A stretch of DNA of 64,000 bases from Lytechinus pictus (lineage: Eukaryota; Echinodermata; Echinoidea; Temnopleuroida; Toxopneustidae). Below are positions 22,940-32,818 of the stretch, piece by piece. The stretch spans positions 33,507,965 through 33,571,964 of the forward strand of contig NC_087252.1 in NCBI RefSeq assembly GCF_037042905.1, written 5' to 3'. The notes under the pieces were generated by a model. That model did not search any database. It saw nothing but the letters and a program-made list of their open reading frames with translations, and was not told where the DNA came from. How positions within the stretch are numbered: the first letter of the stretch is position 1; every line of letters begins with the position of its first letter. The position numbers were made by a program, and so were the translations under genes.

Positions 22940-23434
22940 GTAATTATATTTCTTAATTTCTAGTTCACTTCAATTTCATTATCCAATATTCTATGCTCAA
23001 CTTTTTCTCATTTGACTTAATTCCTTCACACACTCAGTATAGTAGAATATTGAATGATATTTTATTACAGAATTTTCTATTTTAATTGACTAAAGAATAT
23101 TTGTAGAATCTTAGTGACTCTTTTATGTATCCATTGTTTTGGTTTCTTCTTTATGTTTTAACATGGCCATGCTGAACAAAATAACGATTGACCTGAACAA
23201 TGATGTTATCCTGTTTCAAGATTTTTGATAAATAAACAAATAAAAGAAAATTAAAGGTGATTTTATTGATGAAAAGTTTTACAATTACATTGAATGAGAG
23301 TCCAAAGCTGCTGTGATATCTTAGATTAACAGTTTTTTATTGATCTAAAATTTTCTATTGATTTTTTACTTGTTTCAAGTTTTAATCTATTTAACACTAG
23401 GTAAAAATAACAATGTAAATACATTATATTATAT

Positions 23435-23435
23435 T

Positions 23436-23475
<40 letters not shown>
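23435..23475. repeat. (TA)n microsatellite
   Basis: About 17 TA units at 23440-23474, directly at the left end of the family A MITE copy. Confidence 0.9.
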
Positions 23476-23477
<2 letters not shown>

Positions 23478-23541
23478 TTTTAGAAAATTTGTCCTTAAAA
23501 TTAAAGAAGTTCCTGCAGCAGAGTCTCGAGAACACCATGTA

Positions 23542-24423
23542 CACTGTAAAAACTGCAGTGTTAAAACTGACACCAGTTGGTGTTAATAGAGGACCACACC
23601 GTGAGGTGTTAAAATTACATCCTAGATATCATTACGTCAAACCCCCGTTTGGAGAAAGGCCGCAGTTCAGATTGCAAACTGCGGTGTTATACCCCATTTT
23701 TCATTTGGATCTCCCAAATATCATTTCAAAGCCCTTATCAACCGCGCTTGGCCAGGTAATCCAGGGGTAATCCCCGCTGTCTCAATTTCACCTCCACATG
23801 CCAGTATATGAGCATTGAGCAAAGGTCCAAAAGATAAACAACAGCTGTGCTATTACGTAAGGCTTCTCTGCCTGTAGTAGGACCTTCGGAATGAAATTAT
23901 TGTATTCGATATTTAATCACGTTTTCAAAGGCATATTGTATTCAGTAATCCAATGTTAGTCCATTTTCAATTTCGAACGAAGAAAATCAACCTCTAAATA
24001 AGGAAAGTAAGCAGGACTAAGCAAATAAAAATGACGGCATGTTTTGCAGAAACCGAGCTCAGCGCTGCGCATGCATCCCATCGTGTGTGGCCCCCTGCTG
24101 TGACTGTATATGCCGGGTTGTTGTGTTATCTTCGGACCGACGTCAAGAAACAGGTGTTTTGATACTTAAATTGCTTGCTTGGGGCAGTTAGAGTTTGTCG
24201 TACTTGGAGAAGAGAATTGATGAGAAGGGAAACTGGGGTATAGTGTTCTCAAATGGAAGTTTTTCGTCATGTTAAAAATAACACCAAAGCGTGTAAATGT
24301 AACAACCAAAGGTGTTGTAATGACATCTATTGGTGTAAAACTAACACCACCAATTCAACACCGGTGTAAAATAACTGATGTGGTCCTCTATGTACACCGG
24401 TTAACACCACAGTTTTTGCTGTG
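23542..24423 (+). mobile_element. Family B MITE split by a 642-bp element
   Basis: Outer parts (CACTGTAAAAACTGCAGTG.., ..CACCACAGTTTTTGCTGTG) match 3083-3321. The middle is replaced by the element at 23630-24271. Confidence 0.8.
23630..24271 (+). mobile_element. Short element with CATTACGTC/CGTCATG ends (family X, copy 1)
   Basis: Starts CATTACGTCAAACCC and ends TTTTTCGTCATG. It shares CGCAGTTCAGATTGCAAACT, GCTTGGCCAGGTAATCC and TCAAGAAACAGGTGTTTTGA with the copy at 27652-28315, and has its own extra segment at about 24030-24110. Noncoding as far as I see. Confidence 0.7.
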
Positions 24424-24604
24424 TAAAATTACAGGAAATTGGTATTTGGAGTATGTAACCAACGTTCCCCTTTTTAAACAGACCTGTTCTTTTAAATTGC
24501 AGAAAACTTCCTGTTTATGAATTTACAGAATGATTCTCTTATTGCTTTTTGCAAAGTCTTCTTTTTCCCCCTGTAAAATCAGGTTTTTTTTTTAACAGTG
24601 TGTG

Positions 24605-24621
24605 TGTATATATATATACTG

Positions 24622-24682
<61 letters not shown>
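24605..24682. repeat. (TA)n microsatellite
   Basis: A long TA/GTATA run directly after the right end of the family A MITE. Confidence 0.9.
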
Positions 24683-24684
<2 letters not shown>

Positions 24685-25286
24685 CTATCACGAATCACGA
24701 TTATCATGAATCTCACGACTGCTGATGGTAGATTTTTTGTTGTACTTGGCCAGCCGATAAGATTAATATTAGTATGATTAATAAAATAATGTTTTGCCCT
24801 TTCTAGGCCCGGATATTTCGGGAGTTTATTATGGCTGGCGAGGGAGGGGGGGGGGGGGCTTCCAGACCCCCTTGAGATCTTGAGATCGTTGATCGCGCGA
24901 TCGCGCTGAAAATTGGCACGCAGGTTTTATAGGACATAATCTACAAAATTGTATAATAATTTATTTCATGCGAATCACTATAAACCGATTATACTAATTT
25001 ATGCGAAATTAGTATGCAAAATAATAATTCTCTTTCCCCTAACTCCCTAAAAAAGCTTCAAATTATCCAATGTTTGGTATAGAAACTCTTTTTTTGGGTG
25101 TTCCTAGCAAATCTACATGAAAAAATTGCGATATAAAATCAATATCTTATGTATTATATTGTTTATTGCAATTTCTTATGTATTTGTCTGTTTTTCAACC
25201 TTCTGTTTTTCATTGTTTTTTTTTTTCAATGAACTTTTGTCGAAGACTCTTTTGAGACCATAAACAGCATGAAACAAATCCATTTA

Positions 25287-25627
25287 GGATGGTTTGCTGA
25301 ACAAACCTTAAAATTATGAATTTGTCTTTTTCTTTCACATTTTTATTATATGTATTTTCAAGGTTTAATTTGTCACTTTGGTGCTACCCTGAAGCTTTCG
25401 TAAGTAATGTAATTCTGCTCATGAATATGCATTTCGCAGATGCCACGTTGTTAGTTTGCAGAGAACAGGGAGAAGGGACGCTTGAAAATGAAATTATCTT
25501 ATTTTACTTGATGTTGACTGGGAAATGCCGCCCAAGAAATTGAATAATACACGGTAGTGAGCCTGCCTAACTATCCAATTTAAAGCGGCTTTCCTAGCCT
25601 CTGTTATTTCGTAGTCTTCGACGATCC
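25287..25627 (+). repeat. 5' LTR of the BEL/Pao retrotransposon
   Basis: 341 bp, read as identical to 31791-32131 at a constant offset of 6,504. The ends are GGATGG..GACGATCC; starting at TGG gives TG..CA ends. The flanks TAGGA and TAGAC share only three bases, so a target duplication is not clear. A 75-residue frame inside is fortuitous. Confidence 0.9.
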
Positions 25628-25735
25628 AACAATTCAATTTCTTTCATCTGGGAAGAGGTCTGATGGTCACCACAAGTAGTCTGCTGTCTGGATCTGACGA
25701 CTCTTTACATCAGGGATCAGAAGTCTTTAAGAAAT

Positions 25736-27730
25736 ATGTCAGCCGAGAAGGTTAAGAATCTGCGCCTGCAGCGGAGAGGGGCAAAAGCCAAGTTGACCAG
25801 GTTTGGAAAGGCCCTTCAGAGCTTGATCGATGGAGAGCGACCTGTTCCAGAAGTTCAGGAATCGTTTGCACAGTATGCTGGTGCTTTTGAGGATTTACAA
25901 AATAAGCATGACAGTTATTCGGAAGTGCTAGAGGATGACGAGGAATTTGAAAGAGAAGAGTTGTGGATGGAAGAGTGCCACAATTCATTTTTGAAGCTGC
26001 AGATCCTTGAAAGAGACTATTGCAAAGATAATGAGAGCCACAGAGAAGCACAGCAGCTCCAAGAGCATCATCTTAGAGCATCGACAAGCCATCAGAGTAT
26101 GGAAACAACTTTATCAGCAGATGAACAGCAAGATCAGTCACCAAGACAGACAAATCAGCCTCCTGAAGCAGGAAGGAGAATGTCAGGATCTGTTTATAGG
26201 ATGGAAAGGCCTAAACTTCCCACCTTTGATGGCAACATCCGTGATTACTGCATTTTCAAGGCAGATTTTTTACATGCTGTTGGCAGACAGTATGAGGATA
26301 GAGATGCCCTAATGATTCTGAGGTCATGTTTACAGAGCAAACCCTTGCAGTTGATTAAAGGAATTGGACATAACTACCAAGCAGCATGGGAACAGTTGGA
26401 CATGATATATGGAGATGAGCGCTTTGTTGCCGACGCTATAATCAATGACATCTCAAAAGTCAAACCACTCAAAAGCGGAGAAGATGAACGATTTTGTGAG
26501 TTTGTGCATCTCGTTCGGAGGAGTTACAATACCCTCATGGAAATCAACCAGCCAGGAAATTTGAACAATAGCCATATGCTTGCCATAATGGAAAAGAAGC
26601 TAAGCCCGGAAGACCGACTGGTGTGGTTTAGGCATCAAGAGGCAAGTGGCAAGGCAAGCTTTGAAATGTTTCTGACATGGCTTACAGTTGAACTGAAGTC
26701 AAGGATGAGAGCTTCGGCCCCAGTCCGAAGTGATTCGAAGTCAAGTGGTGTACATCTAGTCGGGAAGACAGTAGCCAGCCAGGAAAACAAAGTCCAGAGG
26801 TTATTTCACAAATGCTGGCTCTGTGAAACATCATCACATTGGCTTGATCAGTGTCGTAAGTTTTTAGCCATGTCACAATCCGAGAGACTGAAGCTACTCA
26901 AGGATCATCATGCCTGTTTTAGCTGTCTAAAGAAGGCTGGTAAGGATCACAGAATGTCAAACTGTAAACGGAAACGTCGATGTAGTGAAACTACTGCCGG
27001 AGAACCATGCAAGTACTTCCACCACCCCCTCCTTCATGCTTCAACAGAGGTCCGAGGTGGAAATGTAGATGTCGCCTTTGCGGGCAACTCTGAGGCACTG
27101 TTACCCGTAGTTACAGCGGAGATCCTGGGGCAACAAGGAGCAGTCTGTAAGGGAAATGTGCTCTTAGACTCTGGAGCTCAAGTAAGCCTCATCAAGATGT
27201 CTGTTGCTAAGGAGATGAATCTGAAGGGAAGCAACATAAATATCACAATCACTAAGGTTGGTGGAGAGCAAGAGCAGATGGAAACCAAACAGTATCAGAT
27301 AAAAGTGAGGTCCCTCTCTACCAATGCCATTCATTCTTTAGCAGCAGTGGCATTACCCTGTATCAGTGAAAATATTGCACAAGTGAAGATGAATGAAGTT
27401 TCCAAGCAGTTTAATCTGAAGTCTGAGGATCTACGCAGAGGAAGTGGGTCAGTTCATCTTCTCATAGGTATTGACTACCCAAAGATGCATCTTGGTGAAA
27501 CGAGAGAGAAGGGACAGTTAGTAGCCCGAAAATCGCCACTGGGCTGGGTCATCTTTGGTGCTACCAAAAGAAGGAATGAAAGGATGAATGTGCTGCATGT
27601 GAAGTTGACATCCCCAATTGACTTGACCGATTTTTGGAGCTCAGAATCTATCATTACGTCTTACCCCCGTTTGGGAACGGACCGCAGTTCGGATTGCAAA
27701 CTGCGGTATTTCACCCCATTTTGCGTTTGA
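25736..27730 (+). CDS. BEL/Pao Gag and protease region, reading frame interrupted
   Basis: 664 codons, of which the last ~25 belong to the inserted element at 27652. An N-terminal coiled, charged segment (1-155) is followed by the Gag-like DUF1759 type region (~155-330, starting RPKLPTFDGNIRDY). Next come a Cys/His zinc-binding segment (~360-420, with CWLC and CFSCLKK) and an aspartic protease (~470-610, active-site DSGA at 478-481). In this family these build the particle and cut the polyprotein. The insertion removes continuity with the polymerase region, so this copy cannot make a full polyprotein. The start ATG follows a 108-bp leader after the LTR. Confidence 0.9.
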   Translation: MSAEKVKNLRLQRRGAKAKLTRFGKALQSLIDGERPVPEVQESFAQYAGAFEDLQNKHDSYSEVLEDDEEFEREELWMEECHNSFLKLQILERDYCKDNESHREAQQLQEHHLRASTSHQSMETTLSADEQQDQSPRQTNQPPEAGRRMSGSVYRMERPKLPTFDGNIRDYCIFKADFLHAVGRQYEDRDALMILRSCLQSKPLQLIKGIGHNYQAAWEQLDMIYGDERFVADAIINDISKVKPLKSGEDERFCEFVHLVRRSYNTLMEINQPGNLNNSHMLAIMEKKLSPEDRLVWFRHQEASGKASFEMFLTWLTVELKSRMRASAPVRSDSKSSGVHLVGKTVASQENKVQRLFHKCWLCETSSHWLDQCRKFLAMSQSERLKLLKDHHACFSCLKKAGKDHRMSNCKRKRRCSETTAGEPCKYFHHPLLHASTEVRGGNVDVAFAGNSEALLPVVTAEILGQQGAVCKGNVLLDSGAQVSLIKMSVAKEMNLKGSNINITITKVGGEQEQMETKQYQIKVRSLSTNAIHSLAAVALPCISENIAQVKMNEVSKQFNLKSEDLRRGSGSVHLLIGIDYPKMHLGETREKGQLVARKSPLGWVIFGATKRRNERMNVLHVKLTSPIDLTDFWSSESIITSYPRLGTDRSSDCKLRYFTPFCV

Positions 27731-28315
27731 AAATCTAAAACATCATTTCCAAGCCCTGGGGGTCGTTTCATAAAGCTGTTCGTAAGTTAAGAGCGACTTT
27801 AACAACGACTGGTGATCATCGCCAATTGTACCATTTACCGCAAGACATGATCACCAGTCGCTCTTAACTTACGAACAGCTTTATGAAACACCCGCCTGAT
27901 CAACCCCGCTTGGCCAGGTAATCCCCACAGGCCAGATTATGAGCGTTGAGCCAAGGACGAAATGATAACAACAGCTGTACTAAATACGTAAGTCTTCTCT
28001 GCCTGTAGAAGGACCTTCGGAATTAAATTATTGTATTCGATATTTAATCACGTTTTCAAAGGCATATTGTATTCAGAAATTCAATGCTAGCCCATTTTCA
28101 ATTTCGAACAAAGAAAATCAACCTCGAAATAAGGAAAGTAAGTGAATAAAAAATGGCGACATGTTTTCCCGGACCGCACTCGGGCTGTTGTGTTATCTTC
28201 GGACCGATGTCAAGAAACAGGTGTTTTGATACTTACATTGCATGCCTGGGGCAGTAGGGTTTTCGTACTTGGAGAAGAGGGGTATAGTGTTATCAAACGG
28301 AGCTCTTTCGTCATG
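27652..28315 (+). mobile_element. 664-bp family X element inside the BEL/Pao open frame (copy 2)
   Basis: Starts CATTACGTCTTACCCCC and ends GAGCTCTTTCGTCATG, with AT on both sides (27650-27651, 28316-28317). The terminal inverted repeat is short, CATTACGTC against CATGACGAA. The frames on either side of the AT are in register with one another, so the site was an unbroken coding region before the insertion. Confidence 0.75.
27760..27893. mobile_element. 134-bp foldback nested in family X
   Basis: Arms GGGTCGTTTCATAAAGCTG and, inverted, GGGTGTTTCATAAAGCTG continue inward through TTCGTAAGTTAAGAGCGACT, with a 30-60 bp loop. Copy 1 of family X lacks it, so it is a separate insertion. Confidence 0.8.
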
Positions 28316-31300
28316 ATGGGGGTGCAGTCTAGTTCCTGCCATTGTGAGCCAAGCCCTTTGAGCAAGCAGGAGAAGGTTGAGGAGCAGATTATCAGAGAGT
28401 CTAGTAGAAAGGTTGGAAACAAGTGGGAGATTGCTTATCCATGGAGAAAGGATCCCAACCTACTTCCTAACAATCGAGCACAAGCAGAGAAGGTACTGTG
28501 TTCGACTGAGAAAAGACTAGCTCGAAACCCAGACCATGCAGATGCATATAGAAAACAAATGAGGGAACTGATAGAGAATGGATTTGCACGAAAGTTAACA
28601 GAGAATGAAGTAGCTCAGTACGAGGGTCCTGTTCACTACATTTCCCACCACGCTGTTCTCCGGCCTGAGAAGAGAAGTACCCCTGTACGCATCGTCTTCA
28701 ATTCGTCTTCATCATATCAGGGTCATTGCTTAAATGACTATTGGCTAAAGGGTCCAGATCTTCTCAATGATCTGCTTGGAGTGTTGCTGAGATTCCGGAT
28801 GAATGAAGTAGGATTTTGTGGTGACATTTCTAAGATGTATCACAGGGTCTCAATTCCTGAGAGAGATATGAATGTACATCGGTACCTGTGGCGAGATATG
28901 GAGACTGATAAAAAGCCAGATGTTTACATTATGAAAGTTGTTACATTTGGCGACAAGCCAGCACCAGCTATGGCCCAGTTGGCACTCAGGATGACAGCAG
29001 AAGCAGCAGAGGCTAGATATCCGAAAGCAGCACAGGTACTGAAGGAGAGTGTCTACATGGACGACATATGTGACTCGGTGAGAGATGTAGGCGAAGCAGA
29101 GCAGCTGACAAGTGAAATTGATCAAGTACTTTTGGAAGGTGGCTTTAAAGTTAAAGGCTGGACCAGCAACGAAGCTTTGAGAGGAGAAAGTAAGAAGGAA
29201 GGTAAAACAAAAATCCTCGAAGCCGCCTTGGAAGACAAAGTGCTGGGAATAGCATGGGACAACCAGCAAGATATGTTCTTCTACAAACTGAAGGACACAG
29301 TCAGCAGTTTTCCTAATGATGGAAAAGAAGAATCGAGTGTACTTACCAAAAGGAAGATTCTGAGTAGAATTGCACGAATATTTGATCCGATAGGATTTGC
29401 TGCCCCCTTTCTAGTTCGTGCAAAGATTGGAATGCAGCAGTTGTGGCAAAGAGGATATGATTGGGATGAACTTCTGCCTCCCGATCTACAGGAGTGGTGG
29501 GTGACATTCATGAAAGAGATGCAGGACTTGAATGATATCAAATATGAGAGATGCCTGACTCCACCAATGGCTGTTGGTCACCCTTCACTGTGCATATTTG
29601 CTGATGCATCTGAGGTAGCATTTGGAGTCTGTGTGTATTTGCAGTGGAAGCTGGAAAATGGTAAATATGCTGTTAGATTTGTAGTTGCCAAATCTCGAGT
29701 TGCTCCCCTGAAAAAGATGACTGTGCCTAGACTTGAACTTCAGGCGGCAGTAATGGCTTCAAGAGTCTACACAACAGTGATGAAAGAACTGAGTCTGAAG
29801 CCTGAAAAGATCATCTTCATGACTGATAGCATGATTGCCCTCTCCTGGATTCGAAGTGAGGGTAGGAGATTTAAGCCATTCGTCGCAGCAAGGATTGGAG
29901 AAATCCAAAGTTATACCAACCCTGCACAATGGAAGTATGTTCCCGGAGAGCTGAACCCAGCAGATGACGTCTCCAGGGGCCTGCCAGTAAGGAAGCTCTC
30001 AGAAAGATGGAAACAAGGACCTGCGTTCTTGTACAGATCATACGAGGAATGGCCGTCAGAAAAGGCTATTCCAGAAGCAGAGACTGAGATTGAAGCAGAA
30101 CGACGAAGGGTTAATCATATCTCAGTCAAGAACAATGATGTGATCGATGTCAAGAGATTCTCCAGCTGGAAAAAACTGATCCGAGTAACGGCTTATGTTT
30201 TAAAGTTCATCGACAAGCTCAAAGCTGTACTTCGGGCAAAGTCTAATGTCAATCTTGGAGATGGAAACTTATCGACAACTCAGTTGCAGAAAGCTGAACA
30301 CTTTCTAATTAAGGAAGCCCAGAGTTCCTTGTATCAACGTGTACAGAATGGAGAATTCAAGACTCTCAGCCCTTTTATAGACAACGAGGGAATTATCAGA
30401 GTTGGAGGGCGACTAGACAAGGCTCTGATTTCTTATGAGCACAAACACCCTGCTCTGCTGCCACATGGAGCTTGGGTATCAGTGCTGATAACGAGACATA
30501 TGCATCAGCTAGGACACGGAGGCGTGGCAGCTACTGCAGCGAAGGTTCGACGTCAATACTGGATCCTGAAAATTCATAAACTGGCTAAGACTGTAAAGTA
30601 TAGGTGTGTGATTTGCCGACGCATGGAGCAGCAGGTTGAGTCACAAGTCATGTCTGATCTACCAGATGAGAGAGTTGCCCCATATACACCACCGTTTCAC
30701 TTCTCATCTGTCGACTATTTTGGACCGATATCAGTCAAAGTTGGAAGGAACAAGACCGCCAAGCACTATGGGGTCCTCTTCACCTGCCTGAATACAAGAG
30801 CGGTACATCTTGAAGTGGCCGTTGATTGCTCATCCATGGAGTTCATGCAGGTACTACGAAGATTCTTTGCTGTGCGGGGTCAGCCTGCATTACTGCTAAG
30901 TGACAACGGTACACAATTCGTAGGGGCAGAAAGAGAGTTACGGGAGATGGTGAGAGGTTGGAGCTATGGGGAGTTAAAGGACTTCTGCGCCGAGAGAGGA
31001 ACGACATGGAAGTTCACCACTCCATCTGCACCGCATCACAATGGATGTGCTGAAGCGTTAGTTAAAAGTTGCAAGATCGCCTTGAAGAAAGCAGTCGGGG
31101 ATCAACTGGTCACACCCTTTGAGTTGCATACATGTCTCCAAGAGGTCGCAAATCTCGTCAACCAGCGCCCTATCGGAAGAACTCCGAATGATCCCGATGA
31201 TGGAGCATATCTGTGTCCAAACGATCTTTTGCTTGGAAGATCTTCGAGCGCAGTCCCTCAAGGACCCTTCAGAGAGACGAAGAACCCGAGACATCGCTTT

Positions 31301-31474
31301 GAGTTTGTCCAGCGAATCGTCGACGCGTACTGGAAGAGTTGGATGCGTGACGTCTTTCCACTACTGGTGCCACGACGAAAATGGAACAGTGACAGAAGGA
31401 ACGTCCGAATCGATGACGTGGTTATACTCTCTGACCCTAATGCAGTTCGAGGAAAGTGGACATCGAACAGTTAA
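28142..31474 (+). CDS. BEL/Pao reverse transcriptase, RNase H and integrase region
   Basis: 1,110 codons. The first 58 come from the inserted family X element, so the retrotransposon frame really begins at 28316. Order: reverse transcriptase (~130-330, with DISKMYH and YMDD at 305-308), a thumb/connection region, RNase H (~480-620, FADAS with Asp 487, and LELQAAV), then integrase with an HHCC zinc region from His 786. The catalytic acids are Asp 858, Asp 921 and Glu 971 (spacing DX49E). The frame stops early at 31474. The expected C-terminal tail resumes in another frame at about 31466-31556, so a small indel is present. Family role: copying RNA to DNA and inserting it into the genome. Confidence 0.93.
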   Translation: MNKKWRHVFPDRTRAVVLSSDRCQETGVLILTLHAWGSRVFVLGEEGYSVIKRSSFVMMGVQSSSCHCEPSPLSKQEKVEEQIIRESSRKVGNKWEIAYPWRKDPNLLPNNRAQAEKVLCSTEKRLARNPDHADAYRKQMRELIENGFARKLTENEVAQYEGPVHYISHHAVLRPEKRSTPVRIVFNSSSSYQGHCLNDYWLKGPDLLNDLLGVLLRFRMNEVGFCGDISKMYHRVSIPERDMNVHRYLWRDMETDKKPDVYIMKVVTFGDKPAPAMAQLALRMTAEAAEARYPKAAQVLKESVYMDDICDSVRDVGEAEQLTSEIDQVLLEGGFKVKGWTSNEALRGESKKEGKTKILEAALEDKVLGIAWDNQQDMFFYKLKDTVSSFPNDGKEESSVLTKRKILSRIARIFDPIGFAAPFLVRAKIGMQQLWQRGYDWDELLPPDLQEWWVTFMKEMQDLNDIKYERCLTPPMAVGHPSLCIFADASEVAFGVCVYLQWKLENGKYAVRFVVAKSRVAPLKKMTVPRLELQAAVMASRVYTTVMKELSLKPEKIIFMTDSMIALSWIRSEGRRFKPFVAARIGEIQSYTNPAQWKYVPGELNPADDVSRGLPVRKLSERWKQGPAFLYRSYEEWPSEKAIPEAETEIEAERRRVNHISVKNNDVIDVKRFSSWKKLIRVTAYVLKFIDKLKAVLRAKSNVNLGDGNLSTTQLQKAEHFLIKEAQSSLYQRVQNGEFKTLSPFIDNEGIIRVGGRLDKALISYEHKHPALLPHGAWVSVLITRHMHQLGHGGVAATAAKVRRQYWILKIHKLAKTVKYRCVICRRMEQQVESQVMSDLPDERVAPYTPPFHFSSVDYFGPISVKVGRNKTAKHYGVLFTCLNTRAVHLEVAVDCSSMEFMQVLRRFFAVRGQPALLLSDNGTQFVGAERELREMVRGWSYGELKDFCAERGTTWKFTTPSAPHHNGCAEALVKSCKIALKKAVGDQLVTPFELHTCLQEVANLVNQRPIGRTPNDPDDGAYLCPNDLLLGRSSSAVPQGPFRETKNPRHRFEFVQRIVDAYWKSWMRDVFPLLVPRRKWNSDRRNVRIDDVVILSDPNAVRGKWTSNS

Positions 31475-31556
31475 AGTACAATCTAAAGGTACTGATTATA
31501 AGCGGCCGATTTCGAAGATTGTTGTAATATATCCGGCAGAAGGGTATGAGGAGTAG
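31466..31556 (+). pseudogene. Out-of-frame C-terminal tail of the BEL/Pao polyprotein
   Basis: A different frame carries TVKVQSKGTDYKRPISK and ends at TAG 31554-31556, wording typical of the BEL/Pao C-terminus. A frameshift or short deletion near 31460 separates it from the main frame. Confidence 0.6.
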
Positions 31557-31777
31557 ACAATATGGAGTTCATAAATTGTGTTTTGGTTTTTCAATGCCAT
31601 TGAGGAAAGAAAGTTGCTTGTGATACTCCTGAATTTTATGTCGGTGCAAAATTTGAATTTTTTGAAAGAAAGTTGCTTTTGATGAATATTTTTCATCTGG
31701 TCTGTAAACAAAAATAAAATAAAATAATAATTACAGAATTCATTCAGTCAGGAGAATTTTAGCTCTTTTCCGCTACT

Positions 31778-31790
31778 GTTGGCGGGGGGA
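31778..31790 (+). promoter_or_regulatory. Polypurine tract of the BEL/Pao element
   Basis: GGCGGGGGGAGGA lies immediately before the 3' LTR. In LTR retroelements such a tract primes plus-strand DNA synthesis. No convincing tRNA primer site was found after the 5' LTR. Confidence 0.6.
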
Positions 31791-32131
31791 GGATGGTTTG
31801 CTGAACAAACCTTAAAATTATGAATTTGTCTTTTTCTTTCACATTTTTATTATATGTATTTTCAAGGTTTAATTTGTCACTTTGGTGCTACCCTGAAGCT
31901 TTCGTAAGTAATGTAATTCTGCTCATGAATATGCATTTCGCAGATGCCACGTTGTTAGTTTGCAGAGAACAGGGAGAAGGGACGCTTGAAAATGAAATTA
32001 TCTTATTTTACTTGATGTTGACTGGGAAATGCCGCCCAAGAAATTGAATAATACACGGTAGTGAGCCTGCCTAACTATCCAATTTAAAGCGGCTTTCCTA
32101 GCCTCTGTTATTTCGTAGTCTTCGACGATCC
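31791..32131 (+). repeat. 3' LTR of the BEL/Pao retrotransposon
   Basis: Read as identical to the 5' LTR over 341 bp. Because the two LTRs are copied from one template at insertion, identity means a recent event. Confidence 0.9.
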
Positions 32132-32485
32132 ATAGACCAAAACTTAAAGTAATCATGCATTTATGATTTTTGGTTGAAAATATAATTTCCATTCACTTTG
32201 TACACGAATTACGTTTTTTGAGCAATTTTTTGGTCTGACATGCACCTACAAAATGTTGCTTAATTTCGTAACCGCGTAAGCGGGCGCAAAATTGCAAAAT
32301 TGGTCTCAAAGGTTGCGCAAGACTTGAAATCAAAAGATTAGTGAGTGGCGCCGTCAAAAAAAAAATTCGCGCGGCGAAAACATTGGGCGAATCGTTGAGG
32401 GGGGGGGGGGGGGGCTCCGAGCCCTCCCCCTCCACGGTCTAGATAGGGTTAAACTTCATCCAACCTTTACAGTTATTTGGGGCTT

Positions 32486-32818
32486 TCTAATGTTTATTAA
32501 AAGCCTCGTATCTTCGACCATCCCTCGTCTTCATCAGAAGTAAATGAAAATGATCACATCAATCATGATTGAAGTGCACAGTCATCCTCACACAGACGTT
32601 TCTATGGTAACTGACTGAGGATATGTTCCTTTCACATTAGTAGCGAGGATTTTATATGATTGCGCCCTCTGAATATGACTGATATGCTCCCTGCACATTA
32701 GTAGCGAGGATTTTATATGATTGCACCCTCTGAATATGACTGATATGATCACTGTCATTTACCCCTGACGAAGACGAAGAATCGCCCAAAATTTGAGGCT
32801 TTGAATAATAAGATTGTC
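32486..32818. repeat. Short inverted repeat with hammerhead-like ends and an internal 63-bp duplication
   Basis: The left arm, read on the minus strand (CATTTACTTCTGATGAAGAC.., ..GAGGCTTTTAATAA), matches the right arm on the plus strand (CATTTACCCCTGACGAAGAC.., ..GAGGCTTTGAATAA). Between them ACATTAGTAGCGAGGATTTT is tandemly duplicated at 32633 and 32696. Each arm carries CTGAYGA followed by a small stem. Confidence 0.55.

Larger units (their letters stand above)
23475..24600 (+). mobile_element. Family A MITE split by nested insertions
   Basis: The left part (CACTTTTAGAAAATTTG..) and right part (AAATTACAGGAAATTGG..TTTAACAGTG) match 2357-2625. The break falls at TA within ..CATGTAAAATTACAG.., where the family B MITE (23542-24423) entered. 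The TA is duplicated exactly, and the intact copy at 2357 confirms the empty site. Confidence 0.8.
24795..32446. mobile_element. Older inverted-repeat element split by the BEL/Pao insertion
   Basis: 24795-25286 and 32132-32446 match the left and right parts of the uninterrupted copy at 55736-56515: G-rich near-ends, GATCGCGCGATCGCGCTGAA against CGCGAATCGCGCAATCAC, and TCTGACATGCACCTACAAAA against TCTGACATGCACTTACATAA. The right end is GGGTTAAAC, inverted GTTTAACCC as in the intact copy. The BEL/Pao element lies exactly between the halves. Confidence 0.7.

Noticed and set aside
25316-25543. 75-residue protein found twice (also 31820-32047)
   Set aside because: It lies wholly inside both LTRs; the duplication reflects the LTRs, not a gene family.
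25628-25735. tRNA primer binding site of the BEL/Pao element
   Set aside because: No stretch just after the LTR clearly matches a tRNA 3' end by eye; a systematic comparison with echinoderm tRNAs would be needed.
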